This document shows, one piece after another, positions 1 to 10,100 of a DNA stretch of 64,000 nucleotides (the stretch's first letter is position 1; each line of letters starts with the position of its first letter). Source of the DNA: Eunapius fragilis. Taxonomy: Eukaryota; Porifera; Demospongiae; Spongillida; Spongillidae. The stretch lies in contig OY811972.1 of assembly GCA_963681505.1 (NCBI GenBank), positions 6,856,350 to 6,920,349 of the forward strand. Reading direction: 5' to 3'. The translations under genes were made by a program, and so were the position numbers. The notes below the pieces were generated by a model. The model ran no database searches, was not told the DNA's origin, and saw nothing but the letters and a program-made list of their open reading frames with translations.

Positions 1-16
1 GCTCGAGTTCGTTGAA

Positions 17-502
17 ATGATAGGGGTAGTCCGCACATCTTGGACATTCGATGGTCAGGCTTGGGTAACTTACGATCACCTATTCAGGCGTCAGGCAGCA
101 GCCAACCGCAGTTTGGACTGGGCCACCGAGGACCAAGCTATCTACATGTATAACAAGGGGTTTGCTGGGCGTGCTAAGGCCACGACGAGATGCAAGCACT
201 GCCTTAGCGATGCACTCGTGCACGACCAGTGTCCAGACATACCATGGACGTCGATGGTGTGGTCATTCATGCCGAGCCAGGCCCTGCTGGGACGGCATCC
301 CACTCCGACGGGCGGGGACAAAGAGACCTGTCACCGGTTCAATGAGGAACGCTGCTTCGTCCAGCGATGCAAATACCGGCATGTTTGCAGCTTATGCTTA
401 GTGGGCCACCCAGCGACACGGTGCTCAAAGCATCACCCACTCATGGGTCAGGGCAGCCACCACCCATATCTTCGCAACCCCAAGGAGTCCCCAGCTAGTT
501 AA
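17..502 (+). pseudogene. Gag-like zinc-finger ORF of the outer element (C-terminal part)
   Basis: This is a 161-codon open stretch. The first part (W-V-T-Y-D-H-L-F-R-R-Q-A-A-A) resembles the conserved gag-like segment placed before RT in invertebrate DIRS-like elements. It is followed by Cys/His clusters: RCKHC with a later HDQC, then C-H-R-F-N, RCFVQRCKYRH and VCSLC with a GHPATRC tail. These are probably zinc-binding and would act in packaging or nucleic-acid binding. The real start is likely to lie before the window; the Met at 17 is just the first one seen. The RT start lies about 300 bp downstream in the same element. Assignment rests on motif resemblance only. Confidence 0.6.
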
Positions 503-975
503 AGACCGGGACTTTCAGCGTTTGATTATTTCATGTGGGGGTGATTTGATTGATCTTCATGCATGTGGTACGCTTACGGTTATTACCATGATGATGAGGT
601 AATGTAATGTTAATTTAGTTTGCATGGTGTACGGGTAACGGTTGTTTGACTCCACCCTCCCTTGCTTCCATGAGCCGGTGATGCTTGGGGCCCCTACCCG
701 TATACGTTGCACCTGGTTAAGCTGCACTTTGACTCAAACTGTGGAGCCAAATGGACTATTGATCAGCGCGGGGGTACTTCCCCACCGAGGATATAGGCGC
801 GGCATGTTCTCATGTCACCACACCCAGACCCCCCTTTTCAAGAACTGGCTGTTCGACGGATTAGCGCACGGGTTTCGCATTGGCTTCTATTAGTTGTCCC
901 GGCTCATAGTGGCCACGCAGAACTTGCCATCGGCCACGCGGCAGGAGTCGGTGGTTTCTGAATACCTCCGGACTC
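503..975 (+). pseudogene. Linker and start of the reverse transcriptase of the outer element, cut by Ngaro-1
   Basis: After about 290 bp with no clear coding signal, 786-975 carries the typical N-terminal segment of DIRS-like RT: LFDGLAHGFRIGFY, an in-frame stop, then QNLPSATRQESVVSEYLRT. In intact relatives this runs on into the RT fingers. Here it stops at about 975 and resumes near 3790, where AQVSAVSLSLLKAGIHLNP leads into the RT core. The break coincides with the start of the Ngaro-1 A repeat. The in-frame stop near 893 shows that the copy is dead. Confidence 0.6.
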
Positions 976-979
976 TAAA

Positions 980-1299
980 AAGAAATACAATTTTCTGTCG
1001 TTTGAGGAACGAATTAGAAAGAAAACATGCTCCCAGCAGAATATGGAGGAGTAGCCTACATGCATGTGTTGTGCACGCAGCGGACATGTAAGCATATAGA
1101 TCGATAAAGATGGTAAGGTGTGTATATGAATGTGCAGCTCTAAATGTCAGGTGAGGGAGAGCACATGATCTGTACAATGAGTCATCAGCTGTGTGTGCGT
1201 GCGCATTTGGGCTTAGATATAGGGCTAGGGAATGTGTGTTAGAATCACTCTAGGCGTATTGTGCACAGCCACCGGCACCGCTAACCCCACTTTTTTCCG
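980..1299 (+). repeat. Ngaro-1 A1 repeat
   Basis: About 320 bp that recur as A2 at 2336-2435 plus 3229-3445. The copy starts with a stem-loop (ttttctgtc ... pairing arm partly mutated to aaagaaaa) and ends in ccccacttttttccg directly before the gag start codon at 1301. It probably holds the promoter and 5' leader. Confidence 0.7.
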
Positions 1300-1300
1300 A

Positions 1301-1929
1301 ATGGAGGACAACCAAATAGGGCAGCTGTTATCGGGTTTCATGGAGCTTCGGAAAGACGTGCTGAAACAGCAGGAGAAGGCATAAGTTTCTTGGCCAGGAG
1401 AATGAGAGCAGGCGACAACCAGCACGTTTTTAAGAAAGCAGGAAACAAAGCGCAGTTCAAGTTTACAACGCGGTTGCTGGACCACATTCAGGGAGCTCAG
1501 GAATGCATGAAAAGAAAGAATGACGAAGGCTACGAGAAAGCAACTCAGGAAATGGATGCAGGTGAGACCCTTTTGATCAACAGGCAAAAAATGATCAAGC
1601 TCGCCGATCACTCGGAACTGGGATGGTCCGTTGTTGAAGAATACGAAGCAGATGAGCTTGCCGATAATTCCAAGGACGAGAAGAGGATGGCTAGAGCAGA
1701 AAAAGAAGCAGAGAGAAAGGCACTCAAGAGGAAGAAAAGATTTGCAGATGGGCAGTCATTTGAAGAGCAACAGAAGCAGAGATCCAGTCAGCACACTACT
1801 CCAAGATTTGGTCAGTGCTTTGGCTGTGGCGAAGTTGGGCACATTCGGGAATTCTGCCCCAAATTGCTATCCGGGTCTGAACCTGCCAAGGTCGTTTCAC
1901 TGTATGCATGGCATGTGCAATGCATGTGA
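1301..1929 (+). pseudogene. Ngaro-1 ORF1, gag-like protein with CCHC zinc knuckle
   Basis: The natural start is the ATG at 1301, one base after the A1 repeat. The first 27 codons (MEDNQIGQLLSGFMELRKDV...) hit a stop at 1382 and the protein resumes in another frame (SFLARRMRAGDNQHVFKKAG...), so there is one frameshift near 1380. The middle carries the conserved gag-like block with LIKLADHSELGWSVVEEYEADE written here as KMIKLADHSELGW, then a basic run KRKKRF. Near the end is a CCHC zinc knuckle, CFGCGEVGHIREFC. This protein would bind element RNA in the particle. RT and YR that should follow are missing. Confidence 0.7.
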
Positions 1930-1964
1930 TGTGCGCAATTGAGATACAGTACATTTTGAATGTC

Positions 1965-2120
1965 ATACATGGTGGGTTGTGCAGCACATGTTGTTGCGTG
2001 TTGCGTGAAGGTTGAAAGCCATTCGATATGCGTAACTGAGCAAAAAAAAAAATTGACATGCATGGTGGATTGTGCAGCGCATGTTGCTGCATGCGTGTTG
2101 TGTAAAGGTCGAAAGCAGGT
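1965..2120 (+). repeat. Imperfect tandem duplication of about 90 bp
   Basis: The block catggtgggttgtgcagcac...gtgaaggttgaaagcc (from 1969) recurs in diverged form as catggtggattgtgcagcgc...taaaggtcgaaagc (from 2060), with an A-run between. Non-coding tail of Ngaro-1. The remaining sequence to 2247 holds nothing recognised. Confidence 0.5.
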
Positions 2121-2246
2121 GCCACCGCAGTTGGCGCTGCAGGCAACGTGGACGCCAACGTGCAGTGCAAAAAGTGCATACCTGAGGCGGCGAGAATGCC
2201 AGGAAATGGAAGGTGAGATAGTTCTAACCCTTTCTTTGAAACTCTA

Positions 2247-2335
2247 GTGCTGGTGGCGTGCATAACGGACACTGCACCAATATTGACAGAACGGGAATAT
2301 ATACATGGCGGAGCATATGGCGTTGGGAAATATAC
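2247..2335 (+). repeat. Ngaro-1 B1 repeat
   Basis: This 89 bp block is nearly identical to 3705-3790 (B2). It abuts A2 directly, which gives the B1-A2-B2 order of a Ngaro right end. Confidence 0.7.
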
Positions 2336-3445
2336 TATTTTCTGTCGTTTGAGGAACGAATTAGACAGAAAATATGCTCCCATCAGAATATGGAGGCGTA
2401 GCCTACATGCATGTATTTTGCACGCAGCGGACATGTACAGTAGTGGTCAAAATAAACTTGACGTTTTTTATAACGCCGTTGCAGTTGCACGGTGTGAGAA
2501 CTATAGTTCAAGGAGCGTACCGTTCCGCGCCGTTTTATAGAATATAGAAATTCTTATTGACACTTTATGTGTCAACGAAATCTATGTTGTGTCACCGTGC
2601 CGTTTAAAAAAATGTTTTGATTATGTGTCAACGTAACTACGAACGCTTCGACATTTCAAATATTGGTACAGCGGACCAAAGCAATCAGAAATGGATTTAT
2701 TGTGATATATGAAGCTGCAGATAAGCCGCTGTTCGGCGAAAAGATGTTTCTGGCGTGGTTTGTGTTAGAGACGCAGCGGTTGTTATCTACCATTATCGCA
2801 ACATGAATGTTTTCTTCTAGCTCGCGAAGAAAACATTCATGTTGCGATAATGGTCGGATAACAACCACCGCGTCTCAACCACAAACCACCGCTAGAATGA
2901 CCAGAAACATCCTTTCACCGACAGTTCCACTGTAGCGCCTATTGCCAATTGACCCGAGAAGCTAATAAAGGGAAGCGATTAGAGTGGGCGTGGGCAAACA
3001 TCAGCGAAGCGTTAAGCTTCTAAATGCGCGTGTAGAAACGTTCTCGCGAACGGTGACAACGTTCCAGCAAACGGTGTTCGCGAACGGCGATCAAAGAACT
3101 TGTTAATTAGGTGTAAACTACTGGTGTCCGCGTACAGTACAGTTGGACTAGCGTGCGGTCTTTTAAAACGACCGTGCAACTGTAACGACATTACAAAAAA
3201 CGTCAAGTTTATTTTGACCACTACTGTACATGTGTAAGCATTTAGATCGATAAAGATGGTAAGGGTGTATGTGAATGTGCAGCTGTAGATGTCAGGTGAG
3301 GGAGAGCACATAATCTGTACAATGAGTCGTCAGCTGTGTGTGCGTGCGCATTTGGGCTTAGATATAAGGTTAGGGAATGCGTATTAGAACCACTCTAGGT
3401 GTATTGTGCACAGCCACCGGCACCACTAACCCCACTTTTTTCCGC
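2336..3445 (+). repeat. Ngaro-1 A2 repeat, interrupted by a MITE
   Basis: 2336-2435 and 3229-3445 together match A1 (980-1299) up to the shared end ccccacttttttccg. The intact stem ttttctgtc / gacagaaaa is at 2337-2372. The middle is the MITE 2438-3226. Confidence 0.7.
2438..3226. mobile_element. Tc1-type MITE (789 bp), TA target duplication
   Basis: Long TIRs: CAGTAGTGGTCAAAATAAAC... on the left and its complement ending ...gtttattttgaccactactg on the right. TA dinucleotides at 2436 and 3227 flank it. Inside lies a second palindrome (about 2742-2910) with arms of ~75 bp around a short loop near 2826. No transposase is present, so movement depended on an enzyme supplied elsewhere. The TIR start (CAGTA..GGTCA.AATAAA) matches that of Tc1-BEN element A. 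Confidence 0.85.
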
Positions 3446-3704
3446 CTGTGAGCAAGGAGATGTACGTTTTCACGACTTGAGTTCGCAGGTGCACCACTGA
3501 AGAGGCGTGTGAACGGGAAACTCTTCTATGAAAGCATAAATAAATTATAATTTGAGCAGACCTGAACTCGGTTTTTCCCTTGCAAAAGGTTTATTCCAGG
3601 AGGTGTGGGCCCACTTCCTCTAAATATAGGCAAATTTAATAGTTGGACCCTGCTCATGTGCTGGCAGTATGTGGTGTACAATGTACTTCGTGTGCAGAAT
3701 GTGA

Positions 3705-3790
3705 TCTAGTGCTGGTGGCGTGCATAACGGACGCTGCACCAATATTGACAGAACGGGAATATATGCATGGCGGAGCATATGGTGTTGGGA
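3705..3790 (+). repeat. Ngaro-1 B2 repeat and right end
   Basis: This is the second copy of B1. The outer RT frame resumes straight after gttggga at 3790. Confidence 0.65.
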
Positions 3791-4375
3791 GCTCAAGTCT
3801 CGGCCGTTTCACTCTCCCTTCTGAAGGCGGGCATCCACTTGAACCCGGTTGGTGTGATACCAAAAGGTCACACGCCCAGTAAGTGGCGGATGATTACGGA
3901 CCTATCCTCCCAGGCGGGTGGGAACATGAATGATGGTATTGACCCTCACTTGTGCTCCATGACCTACGTCACTGTCGACGCCGTGGCTAGTATGGTCAAT
4001 ACGCTGGGGGGTGGAGCACTGATAGCCAAGATCAATATTGAGGCTGCATACAGGCTGATCCCAGTTCACCCATTGGACTGGCCTCTATTGGGAGTCATAT
4101 GGGAGGGGATGGTGTACTGTGACTGTATCCTCCCGTTCGGTCTGCGGTCGGCTCGTAAGATTTTTAATGCGCTAGCCGATTCACTCGAGTGGATCATTCG
4201 GCAGAAGGGAGTTGCCTACACGGCCCACTATCTGGATGATTACATGATTGCCGGTCCCCATGGCACCTCCAGATGTGCCAATGATTTGCACACCCTAGTC
4301 GAGACGTGCAACGAGTTGGGAGTTCCGTTGGCAGTTGCAAAATGCGAAGGCCCCACATCGTGCTTGACATTCTAG
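3791..4375 (+). pseudogene. Reverse transcriptase core of the outer element
   Basis: RT fingers and palm of DIRS/Ngaro type. Seen in order: HLNPVGVIPKGHTPSKWRMI (the 'IPK..pgkWR.I' block), DLSSQAGGNMNDGIDP, IAKINIEAAYRLIPVHPLDW (palm motif with the first catalytic Asp apparently replaced by Asn in K-I-N), LPFGLRSARKIFNALAD and the catalytic AHYLDDYMIAG. It copies element RNA into DNA. Open to 4375, then a frameshift leads into the connection and RNase H part. A dead fragment, since the neighbouring parts are broken. Confidence 0.85.
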
Positions 4376-5072
4376 GCATTCAGGTAGACACAGTGAATGG
4401 TACACTGAGCCTCCCAAAAGTGAAGCTGGAATGCGTACAATCCATGGTGCAACAGTGCGAGGGGAGTAAGGCGTGCTTGAGACGTGAACTCGAGGTCCCT
4501 GACAGGGCTACTCAATCATGCCTGCAAGGTTGTCCGACCTGGGCGCTCTTTCCTGCGCTGCATGCTCAACCTCCTCTCCAGCTCTGCTGCGCACGGTTCC
4601 CACCGGGGCCACAGCGGCTTCATCTGGCTAAATAGGGCATTCCAAGCTGACGTGGCGTCGTGGCGTGCCTTTCTTCAGGAATGGAATGGAGCCGGCTTTA
4701 TGTCCACCTGTGTGCAGCTATCTGCCATGGTTGAACTGGTGCCTGATACGTCTGGGTCGTGGCGCCTTCTGGGGCTCTCATTGGTTGCAAGTGCAATGGG
4801 ACGAGAGCGCAGTGCGTTTGCCCATCGTTGCGAAGGAGCTTCTTCCAATCATCCTTGGCTCCACAATCTGGGGCGCTGAGTGGAAAGGGCTGGTGGTGAC
4901 GTGCAGGTGCAACAACCAGGCCGTGGTGTCCACATTGCTCTCGTGAACCAGTCGGGAGGAGCATATGATGCACATGCTCTGCTGTCTCTTCTACATCGAG
5001 GCTGCATTTAATTTCCAGCTTTGCTGCCTTCATATCCCCGGAGTTCTTAACACAGCGGCCAACCTTTTCTTT
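4376..5072 (+). pseudogene. Connection and RNase H region of the outer element, cut by the DDE transposon
   Basis: Several frames must be read in turn. Recognisable pieces are FLGIQVDTVNGTLSLPKVKL (about 4368-4427), SLTGLLNHACKVVRPGRSFL (about 4490-4549), QWDESAVRLPIVAKELLPII (about 4790-4850) and LCCLHIPGVLNTAAN (about 5023-5066). These match the order of the thumb, connection and RNase H/tail of DIRS-like polyproteins. The reading stops in NLF at 5072 and continues at 14175 with LFAQVPLANP, with CTTT repeated on both sides of the inserted transposon. Confidence 0.7.
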
Positions 5073-5117
5073 GGGTCATTCCATACTTAATTGAGCCCTA
5101 ATCTCCAACAGAAGTAA

Positions 5118-5816
5118 CAGTACCGGTCATAATAAAAGTCACGTTCCGTTTTAGTTCTACGATCGTAGCACTGTGCAGTCTTTTTAGAACACGAAGATAA
5201 AACGATGATCTTATGTACCTGTTAATAAGTTCCGCGAAGTGCACAACTCCGTTTACACTGGTTTTATAGTAACGCACGCGGTAACAAAACGATGACGCTG
5301 CATAGATCGCTGAAAGGATTGAGCAAAGGAATTCTAACGTAGCATATAAAACTGAACAAGCGCATTCATTCAGAAGATCCGTTTTAATAAATACGTTTAT
5401 GTAATTATGCCTCCGCCCCTACAGTAAAAATCGCTCGCTTCGACCGCTACATGTACTTCTTCTATACGTCTCCTCTTTGAGTTCCCAAAATCCTCCCTCC
5501 GTTTGAAGGATAAGTGGATGATGTCATACAACAGATGAGACCGCTTTTAACTTTAGCCACATTAATTGAACCGATCGCGAGCGCTGTTGCAGAACGTCCA
5601 TCCAAGCGATGTTATGCAACCAATCAAGCGATGCGAACGGTTTGTTAGCATTCCAAAAACGCATCTAAACCGCTAGTGATTAACAACTTTTGTGTTAATC
5701 ATATTAGAAGAATACATGTAGCTACAATGCCAAAACAAAACGAAACCAGAAGCCATATCCTAGTGCTACGATCGTAGCACTAAAACGGAACGTGACTTTT
5801 ATTATGGCCAGTACTG
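5118..5816. mobile_element. Tc1-type MITE (about 700 bp) in the left arm of the DDE transposon
   Basis: TIRs of more than 50 bp: CAGTACCGGTCATAATAAAA... and its complement ...ttttattatggccagtactg, both carrying the palindrome gtgctacgatcgtagcac further in. The opposite (right) arm of the host transposon lacks it, which proves an insertion. The TA duplication is not clean (aa left, ca right). Nothing coding inside. Confidence 0.8.
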
Positions 5817-5936
5817 CATATTATCTACCCCATGAAATATACAAAATCTCTGTACATGTTTATAATCTTAAGTTATTCGGTTTATGAAATATAACGTGGC
5901 CCAATTGGATTGAGGGACCCAACAGTATCTCAAGTA

Positions 5937-6161
5937 ATGGATGCAGACAGAACAAAGTTCTGTAGTGCATGGAACCAGCTTGTCTTGGATTACGAGGAAC
6001 TTAAGCAGAAGACAATTGCAGACCATTACGGTTCCCTCATAACACAATATGAAGAGGAAATTTCAGAATTGGAGTCAGAGATAAGGAAGGCTACGAAAAG
6101 TGGCCAAGTGAACCGTTGGAATAATTTGGGGTTTGGACTACATGGAGGAGCATTGCTTTAA
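5937..6161 (+). CDS. Small coiled-coil ORF lying in the left transposon arm, product unknown
   Basis: A 74-codon frame from ATG at 5937. It is rich in Glu, Lys and Leu and has heptad-like spacing in LITQYEEEISELESEIRKA, so a coiled coil is likely. The first ~180 bp (5894-6110) are missing from the otherwise matching right arm, and the last 17 codons (WNNLGFGLHGGALL) are arm sequence. It may be a captured exon or a relic of a second transposon gene; no family is recognised. Codon content looks protein-like, but whether it is expressed cannot be judged. Confidence 0.35.
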   Translation: MDADRTKFCSAWNQLVLDYEELKQKTIADHYGSLITQYEEEISELESEIRKATKSGQVNRWNNLGFGLHGGALL

Positions 6162-6349
6162 CCTTGTAATGGCTATGCTAGGGAATCATATATACAATGA
6201 AGGGTACAAGGTGGGCGTACTCATTAGTAATGCAATTTATTACATAATTCACAAGATCTAACAGATTCATGAATATTTAATGAGATTTTTAAGTACATAA
6301 GAATTCATTTAACCAAATTGCACCAAATTTTTTGGGGTGGTGGCTGCTA

Positions 6350-6500
6350 ATGCTAATAGGGGTTCAAGCTTGTAAGTATTTTGGGAAACAAATACCCTGG
6401 GTTGGCAGCCATTTTTGTGTCCTCCCCTTAAAGTTGTTATGGTCAAGTGGGTTCACATAGTACTCTTAGGTGTTAATTGCCAATGTCATTATAGAGTATA
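6350..6500 (+). repeat. Inner part of the left TIR
   Basis: The block gctaataggggttcaagctt...gtgttaattgccaatgt is repeated in inverted orientation at about 13815-13990. It marks the inner end of the long arms. From 6500 to 6968 I see only a probable 5' leader of the transposon gene, with two copies of aagtgggt(g/a)gtgtgttgct at 6865-6915. Confidence 0.7.
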
Positions 6501-6968
6501 AACATACAGGCCTTCATCTAAACACCACAATGAAGCGTTTATTGCGCACCATTCATGTAGACAAAGGGTGGCCGCTTCGATGTTGGATGTTGGCTTCGAG
6601 ACAAAAAGCAACGCTATAGCGCATCGTTAAGTTAATATACACGAAGGCCATGGCCGCTCCAATGTTTGTTGTGCGGCTCTGCTTTATTGAATTGTATGCT
6701 AAAACAATAACGCAATTCAACCTAGCGCACGCATTGGAATGGTGCGTAGCATCTTTGTTAGAGATGACACAAAAGGTAGCACATAACCGGTCGGCATGCA
6801 TGTATAAAAGGCCTACCACCTTTACCAATTCGTGACGATCATGGGAATATTGTTGCCGAAAAAAGTGGGTGGTGTGTTGCTAAAGTGACACTAAGTGGGT
6901 AGTGTGTTGCTATGGTGACACCAAGTGGGTAGTGCTACACATGTGGATTAGAAGTGTAGTTCCCTGCC

Positions 6969-7860
6969 ATGTCTTTTCTTGGTATAAAAATCTGCTGCAA
7001 CCCACTGAAGCTCCATCAGAAGGTCCAGAAAAGGGATGTAAGACATTTGTCAGAAAGAGTTGTAGCCCAGTATCCATCACTTGGACTCACTCCCTATCAA
7101 TACATTTGTACTACTTGCCGGAAAGAATTGAAAAAAAGAATCCAAGCTGTAGTACCTGCACCCACTTCACTTGAGAGCATGGATGATAGCCTGCCACCTC
7201 CTGTTGACAGCCCTGGTGACACCAGAGACAGCGAATGTTGAAGCACACGTTCCTCTGATAGCAAGCAGACAACTGACAGCACTGAACAAGATGCATCTTC
7301 TGTTGATTCAGCAGGACCCTCAGCACCGTTTAAGCGCAAACACTGTCAGACGGATGATACTGGAGAAGAGATGATTCGCCAGCTGAAAGAAAAATTTCAT
7401 TCCACGACATCTAGAAGTGAGAGAATGAGGGTACTGACAGTCTTACCTCAGAGCTGGTCCACACGCAAAGTTGCCAAGGTGTTCGGTGTATCAAGGTACT
7501 TAGTGACAAAGGCCAAACAGTTGGTGGCAGAGAAGGGTATTCTATCTAGCCCCAATCCTAAAGGAGGAATGACACTTCCTGTCAAGTTAAAAACTTCTAT
7601 CTTTGTGATGACATCAGCCGCATTATGCCTGGGAAGAAGGACTTTGTATCTGTTTTGGGAGCTGATGGTAAAAGAGACCATCGACAAAAGAGACTACTGC
7701 TCTGCAACCTTAGGGAAGCCTACAATGAATTTAAGGTACGGCATGATGGACTGAAGGTTGGCTTCTCCAAGTTTGCTCAGCTGCGACCAAAAGAGTGCAT
7801 TATAGCAGGAGGCAGTGGAACACACTCGGTGTGCGTTTGCACTATCCACCAGAATGTTAA
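6969..7860 (+). pseudogene. N-terminal half of the DDE transposon gene, cut by piggyBac
   Basis: Three frames must be combined. Seen in order: a Cys-containing start (KICCNPLKLHQ ... YICTTCRKELKKR) that may bind zinc; a helix-turn-helix-like piece (SWSTRKVAKVFGVSRYLVTK); then YLCDDISRIMPGKKDFVSV, KRLLLCNLREAYNEFK and LKVGFSKFAQLRPKECI with SGTHSVCVCTIHQNV at the end. The same protein family is widespread as single-copy-looking ORFs in invertebrate genomes. The frame breaks at 7857 in the TTAA target and resumes at 12359 with KLMMAGSRLESLTQ. Frameshifts near 7240 and 7590 show that the copy is inactive. Confidence 0.65.
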
Positions 7861-8384
7861 CCGATTACCAGCCAAATAGATTATTACGTAAAACCGCTTC
7901 CGGCCGAATTAATTTCGTCCTTTTTTGAATTAAGACGCTATGCAGTAAACTGTTAACAGCAGCTGAACAGAAGGAGATTTGTATGGGCAAGTTGATTTTT
8001 TCTTGATCAGTGGTCCATATTCTATCGTATATTCGTTAGATCGCCGTGCTATTATATGTTTCTACATCCAGCATACGATAGGCTATAGTTTGCATAGCGC
8101 CGTATGTGGAGGATGAGATGTAACTAATGAAGTTAGGTTTTTGAGTAGTGTATTCTTGCAAGGCATCCTTTTAGCTTCAGGATTATATTTCTGCACCGCT
8201 GCAATATGTTCTGTGATATGAAAATCATCGTAAGTTCATATATGTATTTTATTCGACTTGTATTTTACCCTTGTTTTACTTGAGGAACCAGTTGGATGCC
8301 GTTTGTAGGATTTATTTGCGCCGCTAGATTGTTGTGAGTTATTACATCATTTCGGATTGAAACTCATGCGTTTTCCTCCCCAGG

Positions 8385-10040
8385 TTTCTGTGTGTACTAT
8401 GTGAAATTTATACCATGTAAGTGCACTCACTATCTCCTCCCCAGGTCTCTGTGTGTACAAGCATACTTCCTGGTCAGTGCACTCTCTATCTCCTCCCCAG
8501 GTCTCTGTGCGTACAAGCATACCTCCTGGTCAGTGCACTCTCTATCTCCTCCCCAGGTCTCTGTGCGTACAAGCATACCTCCTGGTCAGTGCACTCACTA
8601 TCTCCTCCCCAGGTCTCTGTGCGTACAAGCATACCTCCTGGTCAGTGCACTCTCTATCTCCTACCCAGGTCTCTGTGCGTACAAGCATACCTCCTGGTCA
8701 GCGCACTCACTATCTCCTTCCCAGGTCTCTGTGCGTACAAGCATACTCCTGGTCAGTGCACTCTCTATCTCCTCCCCAGGTCTCTGTGTGTACAAGCATA
8801 CCTCCTGGTCAGCACACTCTCTATCTCCTTCCCAGGTCTCTGTGTACAAGCATACCTCCTGGTCAGTGCACTCTCTATCTCCTTCCCAGGTCTCTGTGTG
8901 TACAAGCATACCTCCTGGTCAGTGCACTCTCTATCTCCTACCCAGGTCTCTGTGCGTACAAGCATACCTCCTGGTTAGCGCACTCACTATCTCCTTCCCA
9001 GGTCTCTGTGCGTACAAGCATACCTCCTGGTCAGTGCACTCTCTATCTCCTTCCCAGGTCTCTGTGCGTACAAGCATACCTCCTGGTTAGCGCACTCACT
9101 ATCTCCTTCCCAGGTCTCTGTGCGTACAAGCATACCTCCTGGTCAGTGCACTCTCTATCTCCTCCCCAGGTCTCTGTGCGTACAAGCATACCTCCTGGTC
9201 AGTGCACTCTCTATCTCCTCCCCAGGTCCCTGTGCGTGCAAGCATACCTCCTGGTCAGCACACTCTCTATCTCCTCCCCAGGTCTCTGTGCGTACAAGCA
9301 TACCTCCTGGTCAGTGCACTCACTATCTCCTTCCCAGGTCTCTGTGTGTACAAGCATACCTCCTGGTCAGCACACTCTCTATCTCCTTCCCAGGTCTCTG
9401 TGCGTACAAGCATACCTCCTGGTCAGCGCACTCTCTATCTCCTCCCCAGGTCTCTGTGTGTACAAGCATACCTCCTGGTCAGCACACTCTCTATCTCCTC
9501 CCCAGGTCTCTGTGCGTACAAGCATACCTCCTGGTCAGTGCACTCTCTATCTCCTCCCCAGGTCTCTGTGCGTACAAGCATACCTCCTCGCCAGCGCACT
9601 CTCTATCTCCTCCCACCTCCTGGTCAGTGCACTCTCTATCTCCTCCCCAGATCCCTGTGCGTACAAGCATACCTCCTGGTCAGCGCACTCACTATCTCCT
9701 CCCCAGGTCTCTGTGCGTACAAGCATACCTCCTGGTCAGTGCACTCTCTATCTCCTCCCCAGGTCTCTGTGCGTACAAGCATACCTCCTGGTCAGTGCAC
9801 TCTCTATCTCCTCCCCAGGTCTCTGTGTGTACAAGCATACCTCCTGGTCAGCACACTCTCTATCTCCTCCCCAGGTCTCTGTGCGTACAAGCATACCTCC
9901 TGGTCAGTGCACTCTCTATCTCCTCCCCAGGTCTCTGTGCGTACAAGCATACCTCCTCGCCAGCGCACTCTCTATCTCCTCGCACCTCCTGGTCAGCACA
10001 CTCACTATCCCCTACCCAGGTCACTGTGCGTACAAGCATA
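8385..10040. repeat. Minisatellite, 56 bp unit, about 29 copies
   Basis: The unit reads gtctctgtgcgtacaagcat + acctcctggtcagtgcactc + tctatctcctccccag. Variants: cgtac/tgtac, agtgc/agcgc/agcac, cctcccc/ccttccc/cctaccc, plus a few shortened units near 9600 and 9980. The unit has no stop codon on the plus strand and its length is not a multiple of three, so the array is open in all three plus frames. It lies directly after the 3' end of the piggyBac transposase. Confidence 0.95.
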
Positions 10041-10100
10041 TATATGTATCTCCTGACAAGTGGCATACAGCATCCAATGTTTTACACATGTGTAGAACGT

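Larger units (their letters stand above)
976..3790 (+). mobile_element. Ngaro-1, internally deleted YR retroelement with split direct repeats
   Basis: The element interrupts the outer RT. Its parts follow the A1-ORF-B1-A2-B2 plan of Ngaro elements: A1 980-1299, gag-like ORF 1301-1929, B1 2247-2335, A2 2336-3445 (interrupted by a MITE) and B2 ending at 3790. B1 and B2 share the ~85 bp block from tgctggtggcgtgcataacg to gcatatgg(c/t)gttggga. RT, RNase H and YR are absent, so it is a non-autonomous deletion derivative. No target duplication is seen, as expected for YR integration. The 260 bp between A2 and B2 (3446-3704) has no match in B1, so B1 may be truncated. Confidence 0.7.

Noticed and set aside
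1225-1611. 128-codon minus-strand frame opposite Ngaro-1 ORF1
   Set aside because: Shadow of the gag-like ORF, which has the zinc knuckle and the correct place after A1.
5118-5816. Clean TA duplication for the MITE
   Set aside because: The flanks read aa and ca; comparison with the right arm shows that some bases were lost, so it is not claimed.
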